Origin: Pseudomonas chlororaphis subsp. chlororaphis
GTDB taxonomy: Bacteria > Pseudomonadota > Gammaproteobacteria > Pseudomonadales > Pseudomonadaceae
Reading direction: 5' to 3'
Assembly: GCF_003945765.1 (NCBI RefSeq)
Contig: NZ_CP027712.1
Location: forward strand, 3,658,001-3,722,000
DNA: 64,000 nt
In this document: positions 44,190-52,783 of the stretch, piece by piece
Position numbering within the stretch: the stretch's first letter is position 1
Layout of the letters: each line of letters starts with the position of its first letter
Position numbers and translations under genes: made by a program
The notes under the pieces: model-generated
Databases searched by the model: none
The model's input: the letters and a program-made list of their open reading frames with translations, nothing else
What the model was told of the DNA's origin: nothing

Positions 44190-47100
44190 ATGAACCACCA
44201 GGACACGCTCATCGAGAATCTGAAACGATACTCGACTCGCCTGAACAAGGGATTGTTGATTTTCCTCGGCTTGACCCTGTTGTTGATCGCCATCAGTTAC
44301 TGGTCGTCGCACAAACTGCTCGAAGAACAACACGGCAGGTTCAAAGCGCATTTTGCGCGGATGATGGAAGACATCCGCGAACATGAAGACTTCCTCCGGG
44401 GCGTGGCCGTACAAAGTAGCAAGATCCCCCTTCACGCCAACGACTCGATTTCATACCTGAAAAGCGCCTTGCCCGAAGAGGGGCCGCACAACTACCTGGG
44501 CCAGGAATTTGCCTTTTCCACGCCCTTCAGCCTCTCCGTCAATCACCAGGGCGTCGAGCCTGACACCTTGGCCAGACTGGCCGACCTGGGAGAGCACCTG
44601 ACCGACTATTACAGCGCCTTCTGGTCCACTTCCCATTACCAGTCACCGCCATTTTTCCTGTTCGATGCCAAGGGCAACTTCAATATCGGCATTCCGGCCG
44701 CCGGGCATTCACGCGACCCGCTCTGGAAAAACGACACCCCCAACAAGACCCTCGTCCTGCAAACGCTCAAGCATCTGCTGGCGAAAGATTCGGCACGGGC
44801 CGATGGCGCGGTCGATTGGGAGCCCCTCGTCCCCCATCAGGCCAACGAGGCCCCCGTCCGGCTGCTGGCCTATGTCAGCACCCATCTCGGGCCGCAATGG
44901 TCACGAGTCCAGGACACTGGCAACCAGATCGGCGTCGCGTCGCTGTTCAGCATGGATCTGGTCAATGACATCAAGCGACTCATGCCGTGGTCGACCTATG
45001 ACCATGTCGCCCTGGTCGCCCCCTCCGGAAAGGTGCTGAGCGGTTCGCTGCAACCGGGCGTCGTGCTGCATGACGGGCTGAACATCACCGGCGACGGCAT
45101 GGTCTTCAAAGTCTCGAGCCATTCCGCCGAGCCCTGGACCGCTCTCTATACCATCGGTTTCAAGAGCTACTTCAACTACACCCTGTGGCCCTTGCCAGTC
45201 TTGCTGGCCCTGCTGATCGGCGGCATTGGCTGTGGCTGGCTGGTCAGTCGCCGGTATCAGTCGCGTATCGTCAAACCGGTCTACGAGGCTTACCAACGCA
45301 CCGCCGAGAGCGAGGCCTTCAGCCGGGCCGTGATCGATTGCGCACCCACCGGCCTGTGCGTGGTGCGTCGCTCGGACTTCAAGGTCCTGCTGGAAAACCG
45401 CAAAGCCCAGCAATGGCAAGGCAGCACAAAACTGCGGATGGCCCTGGAGAGCCGGCAGGACCTGTACGTCGCCGGTGAAACCCGGCTGGACATCGACGGT
45501 ACTCACCTGCAGGTAGGGTTCGTGCCCACCCGTTACCAGGGCGAGGATGCCTTGCTCTGTGCCTTCCACGACGTGACCAGCCACATCGAGGGCGCGGCCA
45601 TGCTGGAGCAGGCACGACGCTCCGCCGATGCGGCGAGCGAAGCCAAGACGCTGTTCCTCGCCACCATGAGCCACGAAATACGCACCCCGCTCTATGGCGT
45701 ACTGGGCACCCTGGAACTGCTCGGGCTGACGCGCCTGGATGCCCGCCAGCGCGAGCACCTGCAAACCATCCAGCGCTCGTCCAGCACCCTGTTCCAATTG
45801 ATCAGCGATGTCCTGGACATTTCCAAGATCGAATCCGGGCAGATGGCGATCGAGTCCCAGGCGTTCTGCCCGCTGCAGATGATCGAGGACACACTGCACG
45901 CCTACAGCGTCTTCGCCGAAAACAAAGGCCTGCTGCTGTACGCCTGTGTCGATGCGGCGTTGCCCGACCAGTTGCTGGGCGACCCGGTACGGATCCGGCA
46001 GATCCTCAGCAACCTGCTCAGCAACGCCATCAAGTTCACCGACACCGGGCGCGTGGTATTGCGAGTCAAGCTCCTGCACTGCATGGATGGCCAGGCCAGC
46101 CTGGAGTGGCAGGTCACCGACTCCGGCATCGGCATTTCACCGGCGCAACAGGAACGCCTGTTCGACACCTTCTACCAGGTACGCGACGCCTCCAGCGAAG
46201 CCGGAGCCGGACTCGGCCTGGCGATATGCCGCTGCTTGACGGAAATGATGGACGGCCAGATACGCGTGGTCAGCGAGCCCGGCCTGGGCAGCAGCTTCTC
46301 GCTCCGGCTGGGGCTGAAGGTCATGCCCGGCGCTCTGGAAGGTTGCGCGGACATCCTGCCGAGCACCCAGGCGGTGTATGTGCGAGCTCCCGCCGTGGAG
46401 CTGGCGCAGAGCACCAGTGACTGGCTGAATCGCCTCGGCGTGGTCGCCAAGCCATTGCCGGCCTTTGTCGAAGAGTCGCGCCAGGCCAACCTGCTGGTCG
46501 ATGTCCTGCCCTCCGACAGCCTGCCGGCCTGGGCCGGACCACGGGTCCTGTGCGTCGCCGGCGAACACCCGGCACCGCCACCGCGAGGTTGCACCGTGGA
46601 TGCCCATGATGTGCGGGCCATCGCCAGGGCCGTCTCCCTGACCCTGCACGGGAAAACCATCGCGCCCGCCGCTCCCGAATGCGACCTGGGCAACAGGCTC
46701 GGCCTGCATATCCTGGTGGCCGAGGACAACGCGATCAATCAGGCGATCATCAAGGAGCAGCTCGAAGCCCTGGGCTGCACGGTGACAGCCGCCTCCAATG
46801 GCGAAGAAGCCTTGCAGCTCTGGCAGCCACAGGTGTTCGACCTGGTGCTGACCGATGTGAACATGCCGCTGCTCAACGGCTATGAACTGACCCGCGCCCT
46901 GCGTGAGCGTGACCGGGAGACTCCAATCGTCGGGGTCACGGCCAATGCCATGCGCGAAGAAGGCGCCCGCTGCATGGCTGTCGGCATGAATGCCTGGCTG
47001 GTCAAACCCTTGAGCCTGCAGACTCTGCACCACTACCTGTCGAATCTCTGCGCGAATGCGCCTGCCCAGGAACCGCAACCGATGATCGATGCAACGCCTT

Positions 47101-47402
47101 CCCCCGCGACCGGCGACACAATGATCGAGCTTTCCCCAAAAATGCGTGAGCTGTTCATTACCACCATGCGCCAGGATGTCCAGAGCGTGACCGACGCCCT
47201 CGACGCCCAGGATGCCAAGCGGCTCGCCGAACGGCTGCACAGCGCCGCCGGAGCGCTGGGTGCCGTGCAGCTGAGCGGGCTGGCGAAAAACTGCGCCGAA
47301 CTGGAGTCCCGGATACTGCAAAGCGCGATCACCTCTTCCGTGACCCTTGAGGTGAAAAGCCTGATACAAAGCTTGACGGATATTCTTAATGCACTTGAAT
47401 GA
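44190..47402 (+). CDS. Hybrid sensor histidine kinase with receiver and HPt domains
   Basis: 1070 residues from MNHQDTLIEN (an in-frame ATG lies 7 codons upstream). TM1 is at about 21-39 and TM2 at about 331-356, with a large periplasmic domain between them. HisKA has His495 in [12 protein letters not shown], the ATPase has DSGIGIS and GAGLGLAI, the receiver has Asp889 in LVLTDVNMP, and a C-terminal HPt has His1017 in RLHSAAGALGA. It is paralogous to the kinase at 40078 over the cytoplasmic part but carries the extra HPt. It should relay phosphate to the RcsB-like regulator downstream. Confidence 0.87.
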   Translation: MNHQDTLIENLKRYSTRLNKGLLIFLGLTLLLIAISYWSSHKLLEEQHGRFKAHFARMMEDIREHEDFLRGVAVQSSKIPLHANDSISYLKSALPEEGPHNYLGQEFAFSTPFSLSVNHQGVEPDTLARLADLGEHLTDYYSAFWSTSHYQSPPFFLFDAKGNFNIGIPAAGHSRDPLWKNDTPNKTLVLQTLKHLLAKDSARADGAVDWEPLVPHQANEAPVRLLAYVSTHLGPQWSRVQDTGNQIGVASLFSMDLVNDIKRLMPWSTYDHVALVAPSGKVLSGSLQPGVVLHDGLNITGDGMVFKVSSHSAEPWTALYTIGFKSYFNYTLWPLPVLLALLIGGIGCGWLVSRRYQSRIVKPVYEAYQRTAESEAFSRAVIDCAPTGLCVVRRSDFKVLLENRKAQQWQGSTKLRMALESRQDLYVAGETRLDIDGTHLQVGFVPTRYQGEDALLCAFHDVTSHIEGAAMLEQARRSADAASEAKTLFLATMSHEIRTPLYGVLGTLELLGLTRLDARQREHLQTIQRSSSTLFQLISDVLDISKIESGQMAIESQAFCPLQMIEDTLHAYSVFAENKGLLLYACVDAALPDQLLGDPVRIRQILSNLLSNAIKFTDTGRVVLRVKLLHCMDGQASLEWQVTDSGIGISPAQQERLFDTFYQVRDASSEAGAGLGLAICRCLTEMMDGQIRVVSEPGLGSSFSLRLGLKVMPGALEGCADILPSTQAVYVRAPAVELAQSTSDWLNRLGVVAKPLPAFVEESRQANLLVDVLPSDSLPAWAGPRVLCVAGEHPAPPPRGCTVDAHDVRAIARAVSLTLHGKTIAPAAPECDLGNRLGLHILVAEDNAINQAIIKEQLEALGCTVTAASNGEEALQLWQPQVFDLVLTDVNMPLLNGYELTRALRERDRETPIVGVTANAMREEGARCMAVGMNAWLVKPLSLQTLHHYLSNLCANAPAQEPQPMIDATPSPATGDTMIELSPKMRELFITTMRQDVQSVTDALDAQDAKRLAERLHSAAGALGAVQLSGLAKNCAELESRILQSAITSSVTLEVKSLIQSLTDILNALE

Positions 47403-47476
47403 GACGCGACAAGATTTGATGAGCGCAATCCTTTACTCTTTCTCCTTACCAACCGGCGTATTACGAGTGGCTAGTC

Positions 47477-48124
47477 ATGGAAAAATTTAAAGTAGTCATC
47501 GCCGACGATCATCCGATTGTTCTGCTCGGCGTTCGCGAGTTGATGGAACGAGAAAGCAACTTTGAAATAGTTGGTGAAGCCATCAGCTCACAGGGCTTGA
47601 TCGAGATCCTCGAACAACAGCCGGTCGATATCGTCATTACCGACTACAACATGCCCGGGGACTCTCCCTACGGCGACGGCCTCAAGCTGGTCGAGTACCT
47701 GAAGCGCCACTTCCCGCGCCTGCAGATCCTGATCCTGACCATGATCTCCAACCAGTTGATCCTCACACGCCTGCACGAACTGGGAGTGGTCGGAGTGATC
47801 CAGAAAAGCCAGCTGCACAATGAAATCCAGGTGGCGCTCAAGACCATTGTCGAAAGAGGCTCTTATCAGAGTCTGGAACCTGCGCCGAGCTCGGTCATCG
47901 AATCCAACGCCAGCATCGACGACCGGATCTCCATGCTCTCACCCAAGGAGTTTGAAATCCTGCGGCTGTTCGTTTCCGGCAAGAGCGTCAGTGACATTGC
48001 CCGCAGCCAGAACCGCAGTTCGAAGACCATCAGCGCGCAAAAAATCTCCGCCATGCGCAAGCTGGAAGTCGAGAGCGACCAGGACCTGCTGACGTACTGC
48101 ATCGGGCGCAACATTTTCAACTGA
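47477..48124 (+). CDS. RcsB/RocA-like response regulator, LuxR-type DNA-binding
   Basis: 215 residues. The receiver begins KVVIADDHPIVLLGVREL, with Asp56 in VITDYNMPGDSPYGDG, a motif shared with RcsB. The C-terminal LuxR helix-turn-helix (about 150-205) reads LSPKEFEILRLFVSGKSVSDIARSQNRSSKTISAQKISAMRKL-like. It is the output regulator of the phosphorelay encoded just upstream. RocA1/BvgA homologues control fimbriae and biofilm genes. Targets are not visible here. Confidence 0.87.
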   Translation: MEKFKVVIADDHPIVLLGVRELMERESNFEIVGEAISSQGLIEILEQQPVDIVITDYNMPGDSPYGDGLKLVEYLKRHFPRLQILILTMISNQLILTRLHELGVVGVIQKSQLHNEIQVALKTIVERGSYQSLEPAPSSVIESNASIDDRISMLSPKEFEILRLFVSGKSVSDIARSQNRSSKTISAQKISAMRKLEVESDQDLLTYCIGRNIFN

Positions 48125-48163
48125 CCCCCTCTTATCCAGCGAAGACAGAAGACCCGAACGACG

Positions 48164-48577
48164 ATGACCTGCGACGACCAGTTCGACCTGCAACAGCTTC
48201 AAGGTGCCTGGGAACAGGTGGAGTACGAGGACAACGGGGTCAGCAACCCGCCTGACGAACATGGTGCCCCAGGAGCTCTTACCCTGATCCAAGGGCAAGG
48301 GTTCCGCGTCGTGACGCTCGAAGGCGAGCTGTTGCTCGCGGGCAGTTTTACCCTCGATACCCGGACCACACCGAAATCCATTACCTGGGTCGACTCCATG
48401 GGCGCCGACACCGGCAAGCACTTGCCTGCCAGCTATCGACTGGACGGCGATGACTTCGTCTTCATCGCCGCGGACGAGGGCCGTCCCAGGCCCACCGAGT
48501 TCCGCACCGGGCCTGGTGAAACCCTGCGCCGGTTCATCCGCATCTCACAGGATGGAACAGGCCTCGGCAGCCGCTGA
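48164..48577 (+). CDS. TIGR03067-like small protein
   Basis: 137 residues. The opening FDLQQLQGAWEQVEYEDNG and the middle GSFTLDTRTTPKSITWVDSMG match the pattern of the TIGR03067 family (LQGxW... then PKxIxW), small beta-rich proteins of unknown function common in diverse bacteria. No signal peptide or catalytic motif is seen. It lies 39 nt after the RcsB-like regulator and could be cotranscribed. It converges with the TetR gene. Confidence 0.68.
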   Translation: MTCDDQFDLQQLQGAWEQVEYEDNGVSNPPDEHGAPGALTLIQGQGFRVVTLEGELLLAGSFTLDTRTTPKSITWVDSMGADTGKHLPASYRLDGDDFVFIAADEGRPRPTEFRTGPGETLRRFIRISQDGTGLGSR

Positions 48578-48602
48578 GGTTCACTCATTGGCCGGCATGC
48601 CG

Positions 48603-49229
48603 TCAGGCCCTGGCCCGCTGTATTTCCCGCCCCGCCAACTCGCCGATGGCCAACAACGCGGCGCAATCCGCACCATCCTGGGCCTGTACCGACATGCCTT
48701 GAATGATCGCCCCGATATACCGGGCCAGCGCCGCTGCCTGGGTATCGGCGCGCAGTTGTCCGTTGGCGATGCCCTGCTCGATATGCGCCTCAAAGGCCTT
48801 GAGGGTATTGGCCCTCAGAGCACCGACGAATTCCCGTAGCGCATCGTTTTCCACCGCGCAGGTCAGGGTCGCGGTGGAAATCATGCAGCCTCGCGGCCGC
48901 CCGGGCAGGCTGTATTCATGGGCCGCCTCGCGGAGCAGGCGGAGGAAACCGTCCACCACATCCGCCTCCTCGCGCAGTGCCCGCTCGGCAAAGGAGCCAG
49001 TGCTGCGCTGGTAATGCGCCAGCGCCTGCTGGTAAAGCTCGGCCTTGGACCTGAACGCGGCATACAGGCTTTGCACGGTGATGCCCATGGCCGCCGACAA
49101 CTCCGGCATCGAGGCGCCTTCATAGCCCAGGCGCCAGAACACCTCTGCCGCAAGGCCCAGGACCTGGTCGCGATCAAAGGCAATCGGCCGTCCACGACGG
49201 CGCATCACGGCAGCAGGATTATTTATCAT
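48603..49229 (-). CDS. TetR-family transcriptional regulator
   Basis: 208 residues. The N-terminal helix-turn-helix (about 15-60) reads DQVLGLAAEVFWRLGYEGASMPELSAAMGITVQSLYAAFRSK, and the C-terminal ligand domain is of the TetR_C type with GRPRGCMISTATL. The ATG at 49229 is used; the GTG at 49238 lies 3 codons upstream. A palindrome covering the start region and the divergent serine hydrolase suggest self-repression and control of that gene. Confidence 0.85.
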   Translation of the reverse strand: MINNPAAVMRRRGRPIAFDRDQVLGLAAEVFWRLGYEGASMPELSAAMGITVQSLYAAFRSKAELYQQALAHYQRSTGSFAERALREEADVVDGFLRLLREAAHEYSLPGRPRGCMISTATLTCAVENDALREFVGALRANTLKAFEAHIEQGIANGQLRADTQAAALARYIGAIIQGMSVQAQDGADCAALLAIGELAGREIQRARA

Positions 49230-49241
49230 AGTGATCACTAT
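49228..49241. promoter_or_regulatory. Palindromic operator candidate, TetR regulator
   Basis: ATAGTGATCACTAT is a perfect 14-bp palindrome at the start codon of the TetR gene and 61 nt upstream of the divergent serine hydrolase. It is typical in position for TetR autoregulation. Confidence 0.55.
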
Positions 49242-49301
49242 TGAAATTAGGACGAATGGCGGTTAATCATAGCGGACATTGTGATTATAGAGGCTCTCCC
49301 T

Positions 49302-50510
49302 ATGGATCGACCCCATAAAGGCCTGCTCGCCCTGGCAGCCACCCTCGGCGCTTCGCTGGCCAGCGCCGCCACGCCGGACGAGGCACTCGGCAGGCGCATG
49401 GACACGGCCATCGAACGCGCCATCGGCGAACAGCGGATCGTCGGCACCGTGGTGGTGGTGATGCGCGACGGCCAGGTGGTGTACCAGCGCGCCGCCGGTT
49501 TCGCCGATCGGGAGGCGGCCCGGCCCATGACCGGCGACACCATCCTGCGCCTGGCCTCTATCACCAAGCCCATGGTGTCCGTGGTCGCCATGCGCCTGGT
49601 GGAACAGGGCACGCTGTCCCTGGACGATACGGTCAGCCAATGGCTGGCGGATTTCCGCCCAAGGCTGGCCGACGGCACCCGCCCGCCGATCACCCTCAAG
49701 CAATTGCTGACCCACACCGCCGGCCTGAGCTATGGCTTTCTCGAGGCCGAGCACGGGGCGTATCGCACCGCTGGGGTGTCGGATGGCCTGGCCGAGCCGG
49801 GCATAAGCCTGGAAGACAACCTGAAACGCATTGCCAGCGTGCCCTTGAGTTATCCGCCGGGCACGCAGTGGCGCTATTCCATGGCCATCGACGTGCTCGG
49901 CGCCGTGCTGGAAAAGGCCAGCGGCAAAAGCCTGCCAGCCCTGACCGAGGAACTGGTCACCCAACCTTTGCACATGAACGACACCGCGTTCTCGGTCAAG
50001 GACCCTGCCCGCCTCGGCGCGGTTTACCGCGATGATCGTCCGCGGCCGAGCCGGATGCAGGACGAGGCGGCGATCCGGGTCGGCGAAAGCACCACGCTGT
50101 TCTCCCTCAAGCGGATCTTCGACCCGCGCGCCTACCCTTCCGGTGGCGCCGGCATGGCCGGTACCGCCATGGACGTGGCGCGTTTTCTCGACACCTTGCG
50201 CCAGGGTGGCGGCCCGCTGCTTTCCGCCCGCAGCGTGCAGGCGATGATGACCGACCAGGTCGACGCCCAGGCGCAGACCCAGGGGCCGGGCTGGGGCTTC
50301 GGCTACGGCTGGGCGGTGCTGGACGATCCGGCCCTGGCCGGCACCCCGCAATCCAAGGGCACCCTGCAGTGGGGTGGCGCCTACGGCCACAGCTGGTTTG
50401 TCGACCCGCAGGCCAGGCTGACCGTGGTGGCGTTGACCAACACCGCCTTCGAGGGCATGTCGGGGGCCTTTACCCGGGAGATCCGCGACGCCGCCTACCC
50501 GGCGCCCTGA
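49302..50510 (+). CDS. Serine hydrolase of the beta-lactamase (class C/EstB) family
   Basis: 402 residues. A Sec signal (LLALAATLGASLASAA) directs it to the periplasm. The active-site Ser86-x-x-Lys89 is in LASITKP, followed by Tyr192-Ser in WRYSMAID and the third-motif region GGAYGHSWFVDP. This arrangement is shared by class C beta-lactamases, EstB esterases and D-aminopeptidases, so esterase and lactamase activities are both possible. The ATG at 49302 has GAGG 10 nt upstream; an in-frame GTG lies at 49281. Its 3' end overlaps the helicase gene by 16 nt, convergent. Confidence 0.82.
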   Translation: MDRPHKGLLALAATLGASLASAATPDEALGRRMDTAIERAIGEQRIVGTVVVVMRDGQVVYQRAAGFADREAARPMTGDTILRLASITKPMVSVVAMRLVEQGTLSLDDTVSQWLADFRPRLADGTRPPITLKQLLTHTAGLSYGFLEAEHGAYRTAGVSDGLAEPGISLEDNLKRIASVPLSYPPGTQWRYSMAIDVLGAVLEKASGKSLPALTEELVTQPLHMNDTAFSVKDPARLGAVYRDDRPRPSRMQDEAAIRVGESTTLFSLKRIFDPRAYPSGGAGMAGTAMDVARFLDTLRQGGGPLLSARSVQAMMTDQVDAQAQTQGPGWGFGYGWAVLDDPALAGTPQSKGTLQWGGAYGHSWFVDPQARLTVVALTNTAFEGMSGAFTREIRDAAYPAP

Positions 50511-52783
50511 AGCACCTCGTCGCCCGGAGCGTCGAGCGACCACCAGCCCGGCAGCAATTGCCGGACCCGGGGCTCGGCGAACCGGTCGTCGATCAGCATC
50601 ACTACGCCGCGGTCCTGCTGGCTGCGAATCACCCGGCCCGCGGCCTGCACCACCTTCTGCAGGCTGGGGTACAGGTAGGTGTAGTCGTAACCGGCGCCGA
50701 AAATCGCCGCCATGCGCTGTTTCATCTGCTCGTTCACTGGGTTCAGCTGGGCCAGGCCGAGGGTGGCGATAAAGGCGCCGATCAGGCGCGAACCCGGCAG
50801 GTCGATACCCTCGCCGAATGCCCCGCCCAGCACGGCGAAACCCACTCCCTGGCCATCGGCGTCGAAGCGCTCGAGAAACCCCTGGCGTTGCCCTTCATCC
50901 ATCCCGCGCGACTGTTGCCACAAAGGAATATCCGGATGCTGTTCGGCCAGCAGGCTGGCCACCTGCTGCAAGTAGTCGAAGCTGCTGAAGAACGCCAGGT
51001 AGTTGCCGGGGCGCTGGCGGAACTGGCTGGCGATCAGCTCGACGATGGGCGCCAGCGACGCCTGGCGATGGGCGAAACGGGTGGAGATCCGGCTGACGAT
51101 GTGCACGTCCAGCTGCGCTGCACTGAACGGCGACTCCACGTCCACCCACACCGTGGTTTCCGGCAGCCCCAGCAGGTCGCGGTAGTAATGCCAGGGGTTG
51201 AGGGTCGCCGAGAACAGCACCGTACTGCGCGCCGCGCTCAGCCGCGGCGCCAGGAAGCCCGCCGGCACCACGTTGCGCAGGCACAGCTCGGACAGACTGC
51301 GCCGGGCATTGATCTGGCGCTTGCTGATATCGAACAGGAACTGCTCGTCGAACAGTTCGGCCACCCGGGCGAATTGCAGGGCATCGAAGTAGAAGCCCTG
51401 CAACCGGCTGTCCAGCCCTTGCGGGTGGTCGTTGAGGTAATCGCCGATCGCCGAGATACACAGCGACAGCGCCTTGAGCAGCGGGGCCGGCGCCTGGTCG
51501 TAGGCCTGGTACGGCCGCAACTGCTCCTTGTGCAGGGCATTCCATTCCCGGTTGAGCCGTTGCAGCGGCTTCTTCAGCGGCTCCGGGGCGGCCTGGCGCA
51601 CGCTGTGCAACTGGTACTGGTCGAGGCTGGCGCTGTACATCGAGCGCCCGCGCTCCACCAGGTTGTGCGCTTCGTCCACCAGCGCGGCGACCTTCCATTG
51701 GTTGGCCTGCGCCAGGCCGAACAGCAAGGCGCTGAAATCGAAGTAGTAGTTGTAGTCCGCCACCAGCAGATCGCTCCAGCGGGCCATTTCCTGGCTCAGG
51801 TAATACGGGCACAGCCCATGCGCCAGGGCGATCTCGCGCAGCGCCTGCTGGTCCAGCAAGGACCGCTGGCTCGCCGCCTGCCGCGCCGCCGGCAGACGGT
51901 CGTAGAAACCCTTGGCCAGCGGGCAGGACTCGCCATGACAGGCCTGCTCCGGGTGCTCGCAAGCCTTGTCCCGCGCCACCAGTTCCAGCACCCGCAACGG
52001 CAGCCCGGGGCTGCGTTCGAACAGCACCTCGGCGGCATCCAGCGCCAGTTTGCGTCCCGGGGTCTTGGCGGTGAGGAAGAACAGCTTGTCCAGCTGCTGC
52101 CCCGGCATCGCCTTGAGCATGGGAAACACCGTGCCCAGGGTCTTGCCGATCCCGGTCGGCGCCTGGGCCATCAGGCAGCGCCCGGTACTCACCGCCTTGT
52201 ACACCGACTCGGCCAGCGCGCGCTGCCCGGGACGGAAGTCGGGATGGGGGAAACCCAGCGCCGCCATGGCCTGGTCGCGGGCGTGCCTGTGGGCGAGCTC
52301 CTGCTCGGCCCACTGCAGGAACAGGCTGCATTGCCGGTTGAAGAACTGCTCCAGGGCCTGGGCCTCGTGCTCTTCCACCAGCGACGTCTCGCGCTCGCTG
52401 AGGATGTCGAAATACACCAGCGCCAGACGGATGCTGCTCAACTGCAACTGCTGGCACAGCAGCCAGCCATAGACCTTCGCCTGGGCCCAATGCAGCTGGC
52501 GATGGTTGGCCGGCATGCGCTCCAGGTCGCCGCGGTAGGTCTTGACCTCCTCCAGCAGGTTGGCGTCCGGGTCGTAGCCGTCCGCCCTGCCCTTGACCGT
52601 CAACGCGCCGAAGCTGCCTTCGAGGGGCACCTCACTCCGATAGTTCGCGCTGCGCCGCGCCGCCACCGTGCGATGGCCCTGGATGCCTTCCAGCGCGGTG
52701 GGCGACGGGGTGAAGCGCAGGTCGAGGTCGCCGACCTTGGCGGTGAATTCGCACAGCGCCCGTACCGCGATACGGTAATTCAC
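50495..52783 (-). CDS. XPD/DinG-like ATP-dependent DNA helicase with Fe-S cysteines
   Basis: 762 residues from a GTG start. Walker A is AQAPTGIGKTLGT, and the Asp-Glu-Ala-His box is ALVDEAHNLVE. Four Cys in CEHPEQACHGESC and GLCPYYL match the [4Fe-4S] cluster of XPD/DinG helicases. The C-terminal RecA-like domain has FFSSFDYLQQV, GAFGEGIDLPG and QAAGRVIRS. The GTG at 52783 overlaps the nuclease stop (GTGA), so they are made together. The upstream N-terminal residues look like a fused PD-(D/E)XK-like domain (LTVKGRADGYD, LLEEVKTYRGD, QAKVYGWLL), typical of CRISPR-Cas4/AddB-like nucleases. Confidence 0.85.
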   Translation of the reverse strand: MNYRIAVRALCEFTAKVGDLDLRFTPSPTALEGIQGHRTVAARRSANYRSEVPLEGSFGALTVKGRADGYDPDANLLEEVKTYRGDLERMPANHRQLHWAQAKVYGWLLCQQLQLSSIRLALVYFDILSERETSLVEEHEAQALEQFFNRQCSLFLQWAEQELAHRHARDQAMAALGFPHPDFRPGQRALAESVYKAVSTGRCLMAQAPTGIGKTLGTVFPMLKAMPGQQLDKLFFLTAKTPGRKLALDAAEVLFERSPGLPLRVLELVARDKACEHPEQACHGESCPLAKGFYDRLPAARQAASQRSLLDQQALREIALAHGLCPYYLSQEMARWSDLLVADYNYYFDFSALLFGLAQANQWKVAALVDEAHNLVERGRSMYSASLDQYQLHSVRQAAPEPLKKPLQRLNREWNALHKEQLRPYQAYDQAPAPLLKALSLCISAIGDYLNDHPQGLDSRLQGFYFDALQFARVAELFDEQFLFDISKRQINARRSLSELCLRNVVPAGFLAPRLSAARSTVLFSATLNPWHYYRDLLGLPETTVWVDVESPFSAAQLDVHIVSRISTRFAHRQASLAPIVELIASQFRQRPGNYLAFFSSFDYLQQVASLLAEQHPDIPLWQQSRGMDEGQRQGFLERFDADGQGVGFAVLGGAFGEGIDLPGSRLIGAFIATLGLAQLNPVNEQMKQRMAAIFGAGYDYTYLYPSLQKVVQAAGRVIRSQQDRGVVMLIDDRFAEPRVRQLLPGWWSLDAPGDEVLQGAG

